DNA of 64,000 nucleotides. Source: Bradyrhizobium sp. LMTR 3 (GTDB lineage Bacteria; Pseudomonadota; Alphaproteobacteria; Rhizobiales; Xanthobacteraceae). The position numbers and the translations under genes were made by a program. Location: the NCBI RefSeq assembly GCF_001693485.1, contig NZ_MAXC01000014.1, forward strand, positions 1 through 64,000. The letters are read 5' to 3'. A model generated the notes under the pieces. That model saw only the letters and a program-made list of their open reading frames with translations. It was not told where the DNA came from and did not search any database. Positions 19,547 through 27,182 of this stretch are shown piece after piece (within the stretch, counting starts at the first letter, position 1; each line of letters starts with the position of its first letter).

Positions 19547-19702
19547 TTACTGGAAGGGCGCGACTAAAGCGCAGACTGCGCCGGCAGCTAAAAGTGCCCA
19601 CATAGACACTAAAACTACATCAATCGATCCCGGGTGTTCGCCATCTCGCACTAAATCGAAGTGCCGCGAATTCTGGTCGTCCTTGTAGGTGTGAAGGTGC
19701 AT
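19547..19702 (-). CDS. Small membrane protein (51 aa)
   Basis: MHLHTYKDDQNSRHFDLVRD then GEHPGSIDVVLVSMWALLAAGAVCALVAPFQ. An excellent AAGGAG site lies seven bases before the ATG at 19702. The first half is polar and the last 22 residues form a single hydrophobic helix, so it is probably a tail-anchored inner-membrane microprotein. No family is recognised. It lies just outside the att-like repeat. Other frames across this locus are longer but lack ribosome sites. Confidence 0.6.
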   Translation of the reverse strand: MHLHTYKDDQNSRHFDLVRDGEHPGSIDVVLVSMWALLAAGAVCALVAPFQ

Positions 19703-20339
19703 CGAAATACTCCTTCTTCGTAGCTGTGCCCACCAATCCGCGACCAGCACGCCGGTTCCCCCCGATGAGGTCCGCGATGCAATTTCATGTTCGCTCGCAC
19801 ATTCCTCCAACCGATGGCTATCCCTGACTGGCAACCGTAAAGTCGTGACTGCTGCTCTGCTTGTCGCCGTGGCGCTGTCGTCCCTGCCGCTGCAGGCAGG
19901 CGCGCAGGTTCGGAGTTTCCAGGCGCAGCCCCTGCAGCGCGCGACGTTCGCAGCCTGTGCGGTACCGCAGGCGGGCACCACCGACACGGTGAGTATTGCG
20001 GGCCCAACATCTTCGGAGATTGCCGGAAGCCCGTCGGCGCGATAGCCGAATGGACCGCCCCCAGAAAATCACCTTCGGAGAAATGCGGGAAGCCGGCGTG
20101 TCCGGTGTGGTCGTCTTCTGCGGCGGTTATCACTGTAGCCCCTCCACAGCCCTCACGACACTTTATAGGAATCATCCTGGCGTCCCTTCAGCTAATAGGA
20201 ACCTGCGGCGGGGCGGCGGAGTCGAATCCCACCTCCGGCGCTGAAGCCCCCAGGCCGGAGGAAAACCTGCCTAGGTTGGCGGTCCCGGCGCTAGCGCGGT
20301 AAAGCGCTGGGGCCGTTTAGGGGCTCGCTGGATAGTGGC
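19703..20339. other. Intergenic stretch with a possible signal-peptide remnant
   Basis: No secure gene. On the plus strand, 19845-20045 reads VTAALLVAVALSSLPLQAGA then QVRSFQAQPL, a convincing Sec signal sequence with a short Cys-containing tail, but it begins at a GTG without ribosome site and the preceding frame is open without a start. It may be a truncated exported protein. Confidence 0.3.
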
Positions 20340-20597
20340 ATGGCCCTGCACTTCAGCCGCGTTGCTCCCGCGATAGAGGAACTGGAGATATGGAGCGCGA
20401 GCGAGCGCGGCTTCTCATTTGTAATCAGTAACGAAAATACCAGTGGTCCTGGACTTCACGGGCGGCCTGGCTTTGTCGCTTCTTGGCGCCCCATCAGTTT
20501 AAACAGGCATGCCATTAAGGTAGGTGGATCACCCTTTAAGACGTTTGCCGAAGCTGAGAAGGCCTGTGAGGCCATACTGGCGCACCTGACCAAATAG
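20340..20597 (+). CDS. Hypothetical protein (85 aa)
   Basis: MALHFSRVAPAIEELEIWSA with a mixed alpha/beta body and an ending PFKTFAEAEKACEAILAHLTK that looks like an ordinary folded domain. The central GRPGFVASWRPISLNRHAIK segment is typical of small rhizobial hypotheticals. No signal peptide is seen. The ribosome site is weak, so the start is uncertain. No homology can be assigned. Confidence 0.5.
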   Translation: MALHFSRVAPAIEELEIWSASERGFSFVISNENTSGPGLHGRPGFVASWRPISLNRHAIKVGGSPFKTFAEAEKACEAILAHLTK

Positions 20598-20662
20598 CCT
20601 CGGATCTGGCGTCGCCCTTGCCCAGCCCGGCCGCCTCGGGTTGGATATCCCGGGGAGAGGAG

Positions 20663-20968
20663 ATGGCAGAGCAAATCAGGCTGCAGCCGTGAGTTTGACG
20701 AGTCCATCGAGCTGCCGGACGGCCGGACGCTCGTCTACCTTCGGGCTCAGCATGTAGGTTGCTGCGTCACCCTGTCTCCCAATGAACGCGGCCTGCCGGA
20801 ATGGCAAGCCGCGGCGGAAGCGCTGCTGCTCGTCGCCGGCTCGGCGGCCCTACGATGTTCGCGTGTATCGGCGTCATGCGGGCATTGAGCCGTCACGTCG
20901 AACGGGTCTTTGATCCCGGTCGCAAGCGTCATCATTGGGGCGGGCGGAAACTGAAGCACGACGAATGA
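20663..20968 (+). pseudogene. Frameshifted small hypothetical gene
   Basis: Starts ATG at 20663 after AGAGGAG (MAEQIRLQP then a stop). A frame change gives EFDESIELPDGRTL and LPEWQAAAEALLLVA; a second change near 20845 gives GGPTMFACIGVMRALSRHVE and continues to a stop at 20966-20968. The three pieces join into one protein resembling a widespread short rhizobial family whose members end GRRKLKRDE-like. Two frameshifts make it non-functional unless the read has errors. Family recognition is by memory. Confidence 0.6.
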
Positions 20969-20984
20969 AAGTGATGACGCGAAA

Positions 20985-21098
20985 CTAGTTCATTCCCTCG
21001 TCTAGCTCTGGAACATCCCACAACGAAATTGCCAATATGATTAACGCGGGCGTCCAAGCTAGCATGGCTCCAAATGCAATGGCCTGCACTGTGGTCAT
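20985..21098 (-). CDS. Membrane microprotein (37 aa)
   Basis: MTTVQAIAFGAMLAWTPALI then ILAISLWDVPELDEGMN. AGGAG precedes the ATG at 21098 by six bases. Residues about 4-26 form one hydrophobic helix and the tail is acidic, so it is a single-pass inner-membrane microprotein. It is too short for standard gene callers. No family is recognised. The stop is 16 bases past the convergent pseudogene. Confidence 0.55.
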   Translation of the reverse strand: MTTVQAIAFGAMLAWTPALIILAISLWDVPELDEGMN

Positions 21099-21384
21099 GG
21101 ATTGCTCCTAACCGTGCCCTTATCTGCGAACTCAACGAAAAACGGACAGAGAAGTTCCTTTCCACGGAACTCCTCGACGCAAAGAAGGCCGCGTGAATCA
21201 CTGCCTGCGCCCGCGAATGAAAGAGGCTGCCTGAGTTAGCGGCCTCTTCGCAAAGGCTCTGCCCACAAATTGAAGCGCCCGTAAGACTCCGGATGTGGCT
21301 CTCAAATTAGACGAATCCTGTTGAAGCCGCAGTCCCCCCTCTTCACAGTGAAGTATGAGTAATAGTTAGTGAGGGTTTTTTAAA

Positions 21385-21567
21385 ATGCCTTCTCTTCAGC
21401 CACGTATTGACGCCTACTCCACCCTGTCCGCAAATCTTCTGACTGAACTCCGCGATTTGGATTTATTGCGCGAGTTGGTCAGGCAAGCACATGTAGCGGC
21501 TGCGGTCCGTCGTCGAAGGTCCAGCAAGGAAGCCCGCCAGCATGAACCCCTTATCTCACCGGCCTAG
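21385..21567 (+). CDS. Small basic helical protein (60 aa)
   Basis: MPSLQPRIDAYSTLSANLLT leads into an amphipathic helix (ELRDLDLLRELVRQAHVAAA) and a basic tail. GAGGG lies about nine bases upstream of the ATG. The composition would suit a DNA-binding or antitoxin-like helix, but no family is evident. The 286 bases before it hold no gene. Confidence 0.4.
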   Translation: MPSLQPRIDAYSTLSANLLTELRDLDLLRELVRQAHVAAAVRRRRSSKEARQHEPLISPA

Positions 21568-21783
21568 CCGCCACCGCTCGAACTTGAGCCGGTAGCGGGC
21601 GATCAGCAGGCACGCACTAACCGAACACGCCGGGTTGCCAGTCCTGACGGCCGATCTGCTCCTGCAAGCCGTCATTATCGGCAATGCCACTCTCGGCCAG
21701 ATCGAACTCGAAGTCTGGCAGGCAGTGCTCGCCGGCCGACCACGCCTCTTGGGACGTTTTTGTTTGCCGGTATTTCGAGCGCC

Positions 21784-22275
21784 CTACTTCGCCGCAATCG
21801 CGGCAATGAACAGCGCACAAGCCGCTGTCGATGAGACCGTCCGCACGTGGTTCCACCACGTCCAATCCGTCAGGTAGCGCGCCCATAGCGAGGCGGCCTC
21901 GTGGCTTGTGGGATCGGTCGCGGCAAGCGCGTTGTTCAGGGGCACGTTGAAGACCATCGTCACGACGAACATGCCGAGCACGTAGAGCACGCCGCCGGCC
22001 AGCATCGCCATCGCGCCGGGCTCGCTCCAGCGCAACAGCGCGGTCACCGCCAGCGCCGCACTCGCCGCCGTCGTTCCCAGGAAAATCGGCATGAACAGCG
22101 ACTGCACGATCGTGACGTTGATTGCATTCATCGCCGCAATGCCGGAGGCCTGTCCGATCCGGCCGAACGCCGTCATGATGAAGGTCGAGAACGCGAAATA
22201 GAGCCCGGCGAGCAGACCGCAGCCGATGCCGCAAAACCACAGCAGACCGGTGATCAATACCTCCAGCATGATCAT
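21784..22275 (-). CDS. DUF1772 (anthrone-oxygenase-like) membrane protein
   Basis: A 163-residue four-helix membrane protein: MIMLEVLITGLLWFCGIGCG, then GLYFAFSTFIM, MPIFLGTTAASAALAVTALL and a C-terminal hydrophobic helix. The conserved pieces FNVPLNNALA and WARYLTDWTWWNHVRTVSS fit DUF1772, a family that includes fungal anthrone oxygenases and many uncharacterised bacterial proteins. It overlaps the upstream reductase gene by four bases, indicating translational coupling. A role in a redox step on a small aromatic or electrophile is inferred from the partner. Confidence 0.8.
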   Translation of the reverse strand: MIMLEVLITGLLWFCGIGCGLLAGLYFAFSTFIMTAFGRIGQASGIAAMNAINVTIVQSLFMPIFLGTTAASAALAVTALLRWSEPGAMAMLAGGVLYVLGMFVVTMVFNVPLNNALAATDPTSHEAASLWARYLTDWTWWNHVRTVSSTAACALFIAAIAAK

Positions 22276-23093
22276 GTCCTCCAGACACCGGTCGCGGCGG
22301 TTCGGCGGGCATAGTCGGAAAAGTCCCGCGCCGGACGCCCGAGCGCCTGCTCGACGCCGTGCGCGACACCCGAATTGCGCCCGTCGAGCACGACGGTGAA
22401 CAGTTCCAACATCAGTTCGATGACGTCGTCCGGCATATGGGGCCGCATGGCGGCCGCAAAATCTTCCGCTGCGATCTGCCGGTATCGGACCGGGCGGCCG
22501 GCGGCATCGGCGATCTCGGCGACCGCTTGCGCGAACGTCAGCGCGCGCGGTCCCGTCACCTCGTAGACCTTGCCGACATGGCGCCGATCCGTCAGCGCCG
22601 CGACCACGACTTCGGCAATGTCGTCGGCATCGATAAACGGTTCGGGCACGGCGCCGGCCGGCAACGCGATTTCGCCGGCGAGCACGCCCTCAAGCAGATA
22701 ACCCTCGGAAAAATTCTGATCGAACCAGCTTGCGCGCACGATGGTCCAGGGAACGCCGGATTGCTGCAGCGCCGCCTCCGCCCGCTGCGCGCCCGGCTCG
22801 CCGCGTCCCGACAGCAATACGACGCGTTCGAGCCCATTGTCGCGCGCCAGCCGGCCCGCTTCCGCGATCGCATCAGCGGCACCTTCGACCGCAAGGTCCG
22901 GCTGGTAGGTGACATAGGCCATCGAGACGCCGGCAAACGCGGCCGGCCACGTCTCGGGCCGGGTCCAGTCGAACGGGACAGGCGCCGAACGCGATACTGG
23001 CCGCGTCGGGATTCCGCGCGCCTGCAGCAGTGCATCGACGCGCGCGCCGGTCTTGCCTGCGCCGCCGACGATCAGGATCGGGAGTTCTGACAT
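22272..23093 (-). CDS. NmrA-like NAD(P)H-binding oxidoreductase
   Basis: A 273-residue atypical short-chain dehydrogenase. The dinucleotide-binding loop is LIVGGAGKTGARVDALL, close to the GxxGxxG form, and the downstream pattern (VVLLSGRGEPGAQRAEAALQ, WTIVRASWFDQNFSEG) matches the NmrA/QOR2-type family. The active-site Tyr-x3-Lys of classical SDRs is absent, as usual for this group. The gene starts 102 bp from the divergent TetR gene, with a palindrome between them, and is coupled to the DUF1772 gene. It is probably an inducible detoxification or redox-sensing pair. Confidence 0.88.
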   Translation of the reverse strand: MSELPILIVGGAGKTGARVDALLQARGIPTRPVSRSAPVPFDWTRPETWPAAFAGVSMAYVTYQPDLAVEGAADAIAEAGRLARDNGLERVVLLSGRGEPGAQRAEAALQQSGVPWTIVRASWFDQNFSEGYLLEGVLAGEIALPAGAVPEPFIDADDIAEVVVAALTDRRHVGKVYEVTGPRALTFAQAVAEIADAAGRPVRYRQIAAEDFAAAMRPHMPDDVIELMLELFTVVLDGRNSGVAHGVEQALGRPARDFSDYARRTAATGVWRT

Positions 23094-23114
23094 GGATCAC
23101 TCCTTTCGGAACAT

Positions 23115-23135
23115 AATACGAGAATATATCGTATT
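23115..23135. promoter_or_regulatory. Probable TetR operator between divergent genes
   Basis: AATACGA-N7-TCGTATT is a perfect 7-7-7 palindrome in the 102-bp gap, with an additional half-site TCGTATT at 23155-23161. Size and placement suit binding by the TetR dimer encoded at 23196, controlling both itself and the reductase operon. Confidence 0.65.
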
Positions 23136-23195
23136 TGCTAAACCCGATAAACTCTCGTATTGGTAACGTCAAGTCGCTTTTATGTGAGAGGACCG

Positions 23196-23849
23196 ATGGC
23201 GAGGCGAAAAGCCGGACAGAAAGTGGCCGCAACGGCTGCGCCCGTGTTGGCGCGGCTGGTCCCAACCCAGCAGCGCAGCCGCGAGCGGTTCGAGAAAATC
23301 CTGCAATGCGCGGCAGAGCTGATGGCCGAGAAAGGCAGCGAAGCCTTCCGCATGAGCGACGTCGTCGAACGCAGCGGCGTGCCGTTCGGCTCGCTCTATC
23401 AATACTTTCCGGACAAGACCGCGATCATCGGCACGCTCGCGGAACGCTACAACGCGTTCGGCCGCGATTGCGTGCGGCGCGATCTCGCCGTGGTCAGGAC
23501 TACCCGCGATCTGCACCCGGCCCTGTGCCGCATTACCGACAGCTATTATCGGATGTTCATGGAAGTACCGGTCATGCGCGACATCTGGCAGGCGACGCAG
23601 GCCGACCGGGCGCTGCAAAAGCTCGACGAGGAGGACGGCGTCTATCTCGCCGGGCTGCTCGGCGACACCCTGCGGCGGATCGCACCCGATGTATCAGCAA
23701 CTGCGCTGGCCTCGTTTTCCCAACTGATGATGACGCTGATCGCGGCGACCGTCCGCCATGCCATCACGCAGGACACAAAGGAAGCCGCCCGCATCCTCAC
23801 TCTGTTCAAGCGAATGCTGCCGAAGAATCTGGCGGCGCTGGAGATCTGA
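23196..23849 (+). CDS. TetR-family transcriptional regulator
   Basis: A 217-residue repressor. The start MARRKAGQKVAATAAPVLAR has AGAGG five bases upstream and is preferred over the ATG 36 bp earlier, which would lie next to the operator half-site. The N-terminal helix-turn-helix is clear (ERFEKILQCAAELMAEKGSE; AFRMSDVVERSGVPFGSLYQ; YFPDKTAII). The C-terminal ligand domain is helical and not assignable to a ligand class. It is divergent from the NmrA-like/DUF1772 operon and probably represses it. Confidence 0.9.
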   Translation: MARRKAGQKVAATAAPVLARLVPTQQRSRERFEKILQCAAELMAEKGSEAFRMSDVVERSGVPFGSLYQYFPDKTAIIGTLAERYNAFGRDCVRRDLAVVRTTRDLHPALCRITDSYYRMFMEVPVMRDIWQATQADRALQKLDEEDGVYLAGLLGDTLRRIAPDVSATALASFSQLMMTLIAATVRHAITQDTKEAARILTLFKRMLPKNLAALEI

Positions 23850-23882
23850 GAACGTCGGCGCGGGAATGCCGTGTCGCCGCCC

Positions 23883-24140
23883 CTACCGCTCGAACACCGC
23901 GGCACAAGCCGCGCTCAGGCTCGCCTTCTGCCGGCGCAGGCATGCGGTGATCGCACGCGCGTTCGGGATCTCGCCGGCACAGAGCCGGTAGACGTCGGGC
24001 GTGCAGGCCCTGCGCTGTTCGGGCGTGCCTTGCTGGGCATGAGCCGCACTGCTCGCCATCAGCGTCAGCAGGAAACCGAGCGTCGAAGCCCGGCGGGAAC
24101 GACGGAGCAGTGCCGCACTTCGCGCAAACCTTGCCTTCAT
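23883..24140 (-). CDS. Exported Cys-rich small protein
   Basis: An 85-residue protein with start MKARFARSAALLRRSRRAST, a Sec signal ending near SAAHA-QQG, and a mature domain with CTPDVYRLCAGEIPNARAI followed by TACLRRQKASLSAACAA. The four cysteines in this spacing resemble one cysteine-rich repeat (GLG1-like) found in many short rhizobial exported proteins. The ATG follows AGGAAG at about ten bases. It is convergent with the TetR gene. Function is unknown; it is probably periplasmic with two disulfides. Confidence 0.65.
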   Translation of the reverse strand: MKARFARSAALLRRSRRASTLGFLLTLMASSAAHAQQGTPEQRRACTPDVYRLCAGEIPNARAITACLRRQKASLSAACAAVFER

Positions 24141-24392
24141 GACCGCGTCTTCCTGGACCATGCCCGCCTTGGCAAGGCGGGCGTCATCCAAGCCGAATAC
24201 GCGAGTTGATTTCTGCAAAATGTGATTTTTCTCACACGCGCCGCGCGTGGGCGGACCTAGTGTTTGCGCGAGAGTTCAACACTTTAGTAACCAGCTTTGC
24301 CGCGGCCGCCGGATCGATAAAATTCGAACGATCCGCTCAATCTGGGAACAAAATGCTTTTGAGATCATCGCCTCTGGAACCCGGAGAGCGCG

Positions 24393-24572
24393 ATGAGCGA
24401 AGTCGAATACGATCTGCTGCTGGAAACCGTGCAGACGGCCATTGCGCCAGCCCCGGAGGATGATTTCGTGGTCCAGACCCAGCGCCTTTATCCGTCGCCG
24501 CGCGCCGCCAACGACAATGGGACCTCTTGGCCGCTGGTTCCGTTTCCCGAGGGCTGGCACGCCGCCTGCTGA
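24393..24572 (+). CDS. Small hypothetical protein (59 aa)
   Basis: MSEVEYDLLLETVQTAIAPA then PEDDFVVQTQRLYPSPRAAN and a Trp/Pro-rich tail ending WHAAC. A GGAG ribosome site precedes the ATG by about seven bases. It has no membrane segment, is acidic at the start, and probably folds as a short helix plus extended tail. No family is recognised. It ends 58 bases before the opposing tRNA-Cys. Confidence 0.55.
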   Translation: MSEVEYDLLLETVQTAIAPAPEDDFVVQTQRLYPSPRAANDNGTSWPLVPFPEGWHAAC

Positions 24573-24630
24573 TCGCGGCCGGCTTGCGGCGACCTCTCAT
24601 ATAATCGGTCTAAGTCATTGATTATATGAA

Positions 24631-24704
24631 TGGAGGCCACGACCAGAATTGAACTGGTGTACACGGTTTTGCAGACCGTTGCGTAACCACTCCGCCACGT
24701 GGCC
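24631..24704 (-). tRNA. tRNA-Cys (GCA)
   Basis: On the minus strand the acceptor stem GGCCACG pairs with CGTGGCC, the anticodon loop CTGCAAA carries GCA, the T-arm contains TTCAATTC, and CCA is encoded. The cloverleaf is complete. Confidence 0.97.
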
Positions 24705-24862
24705 CCATCGGGAGCGGATCAATATAGAGTGTCAGGCACTTAGGCAACCACCCTCGCCCGCTCTCTCGCAAACTTCTGAAACTCGAAGACCGTGCCAGTT
24801 CTGAAACTGGCGTGCCCGATCCCGTTCGGGTCGATCGGATACTGTCCGTATTTGAGCCCCAG

Positions 24863-24890
24863 TGTCCTAAGTTGATTGTCCTAAGTTGAT
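24863..24890 (+). repeat. Tandem 14-bp repeat with a third partial copy
   Basis: TGTCCTAAGTTGAT occurs twice in tandem (24863-24876 and 24877-24890), followed by TGTCCTAATTTG at 24899-24910, just upstream of the 58-residue gene. It could be a binding-site array or the remnant of an insertion-sequence end. Confidence 0.65.
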
Positions 24891-24937
24891 TTGGGGAGTG
24901 TCCTAATTTGCCATAACATCCCCGGTGGGAGAGGTAC

Positions 24938-25114
24938 ATGAGCGCACTCACCACACTAGCCATCTATCTCGGACCCTTCATCGTGCTCGGGATCGTCACG
25001 AAGCTTCTAATGAAGCGAAGGGCGGTTGATCTCAGCGACGTTCAATCGGAAGCGGGCCCGAACCGGAGACCGCGCAAGGTGTTCCTCCTCGGAGCATGGC
25101 GGACTGAAGATTAG
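24938..25114 (+). CDS. Small membrane protein (58 aa)
   Basis: MSALTTLAIYLGPFIVLGIV then TKLLMKRRAVDLSDVQSEAG. One N-terminal membrane helix (about residues 5-23) is followed by a basic, proline-containing cytoplasmic tail. GGGAGAGG lies just before the ATG. Close to the convergent membrane/Myb-like gene (seven bases between stops). No family is recognised; translation is well supported by the ribosome site. Confidence 0.6.
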   Translation: MSALTTLAIYLGPFIVLGIVTKLLMKRRAVDLSDVQSEAGPNRRPRKVFLLGAWRTED

Positions 25115-25121
25115 GACCGCC

Positions 25122-25802
25122 TCAGTCGGCGGACGTATTGCCAAGACGATTGTTCCGCAGACCCAGCTTGGCCGTCCTTGCGCGGATGCCCCCGACTGTC
25201 CGCTTCATTTCCAGCGCGATGGCCCTCGGGGGCTTGCCGCTGCCGATCAGCGAGCGAAGCAGCGCATCGTCTTCCGCCGTCCACTCGGCGCCGCTCAGTT
25301 GAAAGCGGTCTTCGCAGCCCGTTTCCTTGGCCGGTGCCGCAAACCGCTCCCAATCCAGCGTCTCATGGAAAATGACGACAAAGGCGATCCAGAGAACGAT
25401 GGCCCGCCCCTCGGACAGGGCGGCCGATTTGAGATGTTCTGCGCCGAACGTCGCGGGCCGCAAAGCGTCCAGCGCAGGCCAGATCTCTGAAGCGATCGAA
25501 TTGACGAAATAGACGTATAGCGACACGAAGGGGCCGGAGACGACGGCACCGATGGCTGCGATCAGCCAAAGCGGGAGTTTTCCCTTGGCTCTTTTGCTCA
25601 CCAATTGGGTGGCGAGGCCGGTCAGACACCACGGCACGATGGCAAGCGAGAGAACATAAAGCGTCGCGCCGGCACCTCCCATGGTGGCCGCATACGGTCC
25701 AAGAACGACCGAAAGCACCGCCAGCACGATCGGAACGCCGCAGAAGAAAACGAGATCGATCAAAGCCTGTTTCGACAGGCGCCAATGCGCCACAAGTTCC
25801 AT
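25122..25802 (-). CDS. Membrane protein with Myb/SANT-like C-terminal domain
   Basis: A 226-residue protein. Residues about 1-105 carry four hydrophobic segments (LIDLVFFCGVPIVLAVLSVV, LYVLSLAIVPWCLTGLA, LPLWLIAAIGAVVSGPFVSL), and another lies at ALSEGRAIVLWIAFVVI. The last 60 residues read EWTAEDDALLRSLIGSGKPP, RAIALEMKRTVGGIRARTAK and LGL, a three-helix SANT/Myb-like fold with a conserved Trp and the R-A-x-K-L-G ending used by small DNA-binding domains. A GGAG site precedes the ATG. A membrane-bound DNA-binding protein is the simplest reading, but the domain could also bind protein. No named family is known to me. Confidence 0.65.
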   Translation of the reverse strand: MELVAHWRLSKQALIDLVFFCGVPIVLAVLSVVLGPYAATMGGAGATLYVLSLAIVPWCLTGLATQLVSKRAKGKLPLWLIAAIGAVVSGPFVSLYVYFVNSIASEIWPALDALRPATFGAEHLKSAALSEGRAIVLWIAFVVIFHETLDWERFAAPAKETGCEDRFQLSGAEWTAEDDALLRSLIGSGKPPRAIALEMKRTVGGIRARTAKLGLRNNRLGNTSAD

Positions 25803-25921
25803 CGCGCTGCTCCGCTAGCATCCGACGCGTCAGTCATAGTGCGAGCAGCGGAATGGAGCAACGTGTGTCCGCAATGGACGGCGCAGGGCCCTCGCCGCGC
25901 CGTCCAGACATCGTGCACTGC

Positions 25922-26938
25922 TCAGACCCGATCTATTGCGTGAAGCCGCCGCCGTCCGACGGCGGGGTCGAGCGAGCGCCGCAATTGCGCCTCCAGTTCA
26001 TCAAGCAGGAAGAAGCTGACATCGTCGACGGAGCCCTGGCCCTTGGCGAAAGGCTGTTCGAGCAGTCGGATCAGATACAGGACGTAGACGAACATGTAGG
26101 TGATGAATCCAAACAACAGGGCCGCGGCCGGATCGCCCTCCGTCTTCAGCAGGAGCAACAGGACGATGATCGAGAACACCAGCGTTTGCACGAGCACATG
26201 CACCGATGGGACGAATTCGACGCGCTGGATGGTGTAGATGCGAAGCAGAGCCCTGCGGATCGCATCCTGATTGGTGCGAAGGCGTACGACGAAATTCGCA
26301 GCCATGCCCATGCCCTCCAGTCGTCCGAGGATGGGCGTCAGCTTGCTGAGCTCGTCGAGCACGGGGGCAATGTTCTTGTGGTCGTAGGCACGGTCCAGGC
26401 CTTCGCGCAGTTTTGCAATGACCCCGATCAGGATCAGCCTTGGTTCCCCAAGATTGAAGCGCTCGTTGGTTCGCGCAAAGCATTCCAGATCGCCGTCGAT
26501 TGCTTCGGTCGCCGTGCGCAGTGCCGTCGGAATTTGTTCGGCTTCCTTGTAATCCTTGAGAATGCTCGACAGCAGGAAGCCGATGATGAAGATGGCGCCG
26601 CCAATGCCGCTGGTCACCAGCCCGTTGAGTTCGAGGAACTCGAATCCGAAATAGTGAACGATTGCCTTGGCGCCGCCGAGTAACAGGACGATGACGCCGA
26701 CCGTGAAGAACAGGCGGAACTTCTTTCGCAGGCTGATTTCGGCGCCGCCGAAAGGCAGATGCGAGGTGATGGAAGACGGCAAAGCGGCGATATCCTTTCC
26801 CTGGAAGCGCAGAGCTGTGAAAGCGCTGAAGACGAGCGCGCCCGGCCCGCTCGCCTCCAGATGCATGGCGCAGATAATCGCTGAGGCTGTAAATGGGTTC
26901 CCGTTACGGGTGGCGGCGTTGGCGACATGTCGCCACAT
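25922..26938 (-). CDS. Membrane protein of unknown function
   Basis: A protein of 338 residues if started at 26938, or 314 from the ATG at 26866; neither start has a good ribosome site. It has an N-terminal pair of membrane helices (LFFTVGVIVLLLGGAKAIVH; SGIGGAIFIIGFLLSSIL), a soluble helical middle of about 130 residues (REGLDRAYDHKNIAPVLDEL), and a second pair (VLVQTLVFSIIVLLLLLKTE; FITYMFVYVLYLIRLLEQPF). The 2+2 helix plan resembles bestrophin-like or DUF4239-like channels, but key motifs were not recognised. It lies upstream of the Myb-like membrane gene, same strand, 119 bp apart. Confidence 0.65.
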   Translation of the reverse strand: MWRHVANAATRNGNPFTASAIICAMHLEASGPGALVFSAFTALRFQGKDIAALPSSITSHLPFGGAEISLRKKFRLFFTVGVIVLLLGGAKAIVHYFGFEFLELNGLVTSGIGGAIFIIGFLLSSILKDYKEAEQIPTALRTATEAIDGDLECFARTNERFNLGEPRLILIGVIAKLREGLDRAYDHKNIAPVLDELSKLTPILGRLEGMGMAANFVVRLRTNQDAIRRALLRIYTIQRVEFVPSVHVLVQTLVFSIIVLLLLLKTEGDPAAALLFGFITYMFVYVLYLIRLLEQPFAKGQGSVDDVSFFLLDELEAQLRRSLDPAVGRRRLHAIDRV

Positions 26939-27110
26939 GGCATAGGGGTGCGGTACGGCGGGCCGTGGCCAGCCAATCTGACCGACTTGCCATCATCCGG
27001 ACCGCGGCCCATTACGGCCGGACTCAGGCGCATTCCAGCGAAAGAGCTCAACAGCCAAACAATAAGCCGCCAAAGGTGAACTGTGCTGCGCCTGAATGCC
27101 CGGTACGCAA

Positions 27111-27182
27111 TTACAACAGCATGCTGATGGCCACGACGATGAACGGCGCGGCCACCAGCAAGACCGGCCAGAGCCGGAACAT
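27111..27182 (-). CDS. 23-residue membrane microprotein
   Basis: MFRLWPVLLVAAPFIVVAIS then MLL. The ATG overlaps the stop of the upstream coiled-coil gene as TGATG, the pattern of translational re-initiation. The peptide is one continuous hydrophobic helix with a single Arg near its start. It is far too short for gene callers. Expression is inferred from the overlap and from the lack of charged residues in the helix. Confidence 0.5.
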   Translation of the reverse strand: MFRLWPVLLVAAPFIVVAISMLL

